From assembly GCA_029240395.1 (NCBI GenBank), contig JAREAJ010000054.1, forward strand, positions 1 through 5,561: 5,561 bases of DNA. The letters are read 5' to 3'. Positions within the stretch are counted from its first letter, which is position 1, and every line of letters starts with the position of its first letter. Shown in pieces: positions 4,331-5,561 of the stretch. The notes under the pieces are model-generated. The model worked only from the letters and a program-made list of their open reading frames with translations, was not told the DNA's origin and did no database searches. Made by a program: the position numbers and the translations under genes. This stretch comes from Nitrososphaeraceae archaeon (lineage in GTDB: Archaea; Thermoproteota; Nitrososphaeria; Nitrososphaerales; Nitrososphaeraceae).

Positions 4331-5230
4331 TTATCTTCTATTGCAAATACAAGACGCAATGGTTGGAGCAATGTCAATTTTCGCAACACGACTCGGCACA
4401 GAATTAGTTGAGATAATATTTTCCACGCCCGCTCCTAATATCTTTATGAAATTTTCATCGGCCAACAACGAATGAGTACATAAGACATAGATTTTTCCGG
4501 AGCCTTTTTTCCTGAGAACTTCGGTAGCTTTAATGACACTGCTTCCTGTGCTTATGATATCGTCCAAAATAACAATATCTCTTTTGGCAACAATATCAGG
4601 AATATTCTTTTCATCAATGAATACTTCTCCCGAATATCTGTCACGCTTCTTCTCCAAAGTAATGAAGTCGATATTCAGCAGTTGAGAAAAGTCTTCTACC
4701 CTTTTCCTCCCTCCAATATCAGGTGACACAGCTATGGGCTTGTCCAAATGAAGATTGGACTTTACGTATTCTGCTAAAATGGGGATAGAGGAAATATTAA
4801 TCGTTTCAATAGTAAAATAGGACAGGGCTTTAGAACTGTGAATATCTAGTGCAAATATTCGTTTAGTCCCCACGGACTCAAACAGCTCGGCGATAAGGGC
4901 CATAGTAGGGAATTCATCGTTCACAAATGCTCTGTCTTGTCGAGCATATGCCATGTAGGGTAAAATATTGCATACCATATCAGCCCCATCATCTCTGCAT
5001 TTCTTCGAGATCATAAGAGTTTGCAGGAGATGACGATCAGGAGGAGGGTATAACGACTGTACTATTACACAATACTTACCCTTGACGTTTGGCATTTGTA
5101 TTTTGGATTCACCGTCAGAGAAAACCGTTGCATTGACAGTTATGAGCTCAGAATTGAGATTCGCAGCGATCCTGCTGCCCAGTTCAAATGAAGAGGGCCC
5201 CGCAACGATAGCTAATTCCGCGTTTTTCAA
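4331..5230 (-). CDS. prs: Ribose-phosphate pyrophosphokinase (PRPP synthetase)
   Basis: It makes 5-phosphoribosyl 1-diphosphate from ribose 5-phosphate and ATP, releasing AMP, and feeds purine, pyrimidine, histidine, tryptophan and NAD synthesis. At 299 residues the length is typical of archaeal forms. Motifs: N-terminal phosphoribosyltransferase-like half with FSDGES (37-42); the ATP-binding region with PYMAYARQDRAF (91-102); LDIHSS (128-133) with the conserved metal- and ATP-contacting His131; SPDIGGRKR (169-177); the catalytic flexible loop LEKKRDR (192-198) with a K-x-R pair; and the PRPP/ribose-phosphate loop VILDDIISTGSS (220-231). The start is TTG 5230: an in-frame TAA is four codons upstream and there is no ATG nearby. 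AAGGA at 5237-5241 lies about 6 nt before the TTG and may act as a ribosome binding site. It is co-oriented with tRNase Z. Confidence 0.96.
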   Translation of the reverse strand: MKNAELAIVAGPSSFELGSRIAANLNSELITVNATVFSDGESKIQMPNVKGKYCVIVQSLYPPPDRHLLQTLMISKKCRDDGADMVCNILPYMAYARQDRAFVNDEFPTMALIAELFESVGTKRIFALDIHSSKALSYFTIETINISSIPILAEYVKSNLHLDKPIAVSPDIGGRKRVEDFSQLLNIDFITLEKKRDRYSGEVFIDEKNIPDIVAKRDIVILDDIISTGSSVIKATEVLRKKGSGKIYVLCTHSLLADENFIKILGAGVENIISTNSVPSRVAKIDIAPTIASCICNRR

Positions 5231-5266
5231 ATAGTATCCTTATCAATCCATTGGCGGATGCCATTC

Positions 5267-5273
5267 ATAAAAA
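5267..5273 (-). promoter_or_regulatory. TATA-like box for PRPP synthetase
   Basis: The minus strand reads TTTTTAT, centred about 40 nt before the TTG start. This leaves a leader of roughly 14 nt that contains AAGGA (5237-5241). It lies in the 71-bp gap after the upstream gene. Confidence 0.4.
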
Positions 5274-5301
5274 CCTTGATAGTATTCCAAACTACTTCAC
5301 G

Positions 5302-5550
5302 CTACTTGGGCTTAAACTCGTGTAGCAAAAGCTTCAATGAGATAAACATTTCATTGACATAGCATTTAATTTCTCTTAAGTCTTTCAACCCATCCTTCAA
5401 TCTTGACGTTTCGACGTATGATAAAATGTGGCCTCTATGTTGCCCCAATTCGCTTATGACAAGATCAATTCTCTTCAAAGCGTGCTGTAGAGTGTCCCGA
5501 ACCGTGTCTAGGTCTTTGAGGCTTGACGTTATTTCAGTATCTTTCATCAT
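5302..5550 (-). CDS. Short helical protein, unknown; may extend past the window
   Basis: A reading of 82-85 residues, almost entirely helical, with heptad-like Leu/Ile spacing over KDLDTVRDTLQHALKRIDLVISEL and again over RLKDGLKDLREIKCYVNEMF. This suggests a two-helix antiparallel hairpin that dimerises. There is one Cys and no signal peptide. Possible starts are ATG 5559, 5550 and 5547. GAGGT at 5552-5556 is a good Shine-Dalgarno match, 5 nt before ATG 5547 and 2 nt before 5550, so a start at 5547-5550 is preferred; I cannot exclude a longer gene, because only two bases remain upstream of 5559. It is co-oriented with PRPP synthetase, 71 bp upstream of it. Function and family not recognised. 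Confidence 0.6.
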   Translation of the reverse strand: MMKDTEITSSLKDLDTVRDTLQHALKRIDLVISELGQHRGHILSYVETSRLKDGLKDLREIKCYVNEMFISLKLLLHEFKPK

Positions 5551-5561
5551 GGACCTCATTT

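Noticed and set aside
3598..4407. Three plus-strand frames antisense to tRNase Z and the end of PRPP synthetase, with GGAGGAG at 4253-4259
   Set aside because: The minus-strand genes are certain. No start codon follows the GGAGGAG at proper spacing, so it is not a ribosome binding site in use.

Overview
The window looks like a chromosomal segment of an archaeon, most probably an ammonia-oxidising lineage of Nitrososphaerota (Thaumarchaeota). This is inferred from gene types and signals, not from a marker gene. Supporting signs are: A/T-rich TATA-like boxes about 25-32 nt before several start codons with no Shine-Dalgarno sequence (short-leader or leaderless transcripts), small winged-helix proteins of the archaeal kind, a short-form tRNase Z, a PRPP synthetase of archaeal length, and many small orphan helical proteins. 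Base composition is moderately AT-rich by eye.

Layout from left to right. Positions 1-188 hold no convincing gene, only TATA-like boxes and a 12-codon mini-ORF. A small secreted four-cysteine protein (189-470, +) converges on a 225-residue winged-helix-like protein (587-1264, -). A 477-bp non-coding stretch (1265-1741) separates that gene from a divergently transcribed 90-residue winged-helix regulator (1742-2014, +). The stretch is rich in dyads and short repeats and is the best place for regulatory DNA. Two adjacent same-strand genes follow (2092-2598 and 2744-3184), encoding highly helical proteins built from recurring helix-cap segments. A terminator-like hairpin with a T7 tract (3211-3263) closes this block.

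The right part is a minus-strand housekeeping block: a short helical protein near the window edge (5302-5550, possibly extending out of the window), then PRPP synthetase (4331-5230), then tRNase Z (3309-4232). The latter two support nucleotide biosynthesis and tRNA 3'-end maturation. Each has its own plausible TATA-like box, so they may be separately transcribed although co-oriented.

Functionally, only PRPP synthetase and tRNase Z can be named with confidence. The left half is accessory or lineage-specific: two putative DNA-binding proteins, a secreted Cys-pair miniprotein and two repeat-helix proteins. I saw no tRNA, rRNA, CRISPR array, IS element or attachment site. The most unusual signals are the shared helix-cap repeat architecture of the two neighbouring helical proteins, the duplicated C-x2-G-S-x-C motif of the secreted protein, and the nested dyads between the divergent winged-helix genes.
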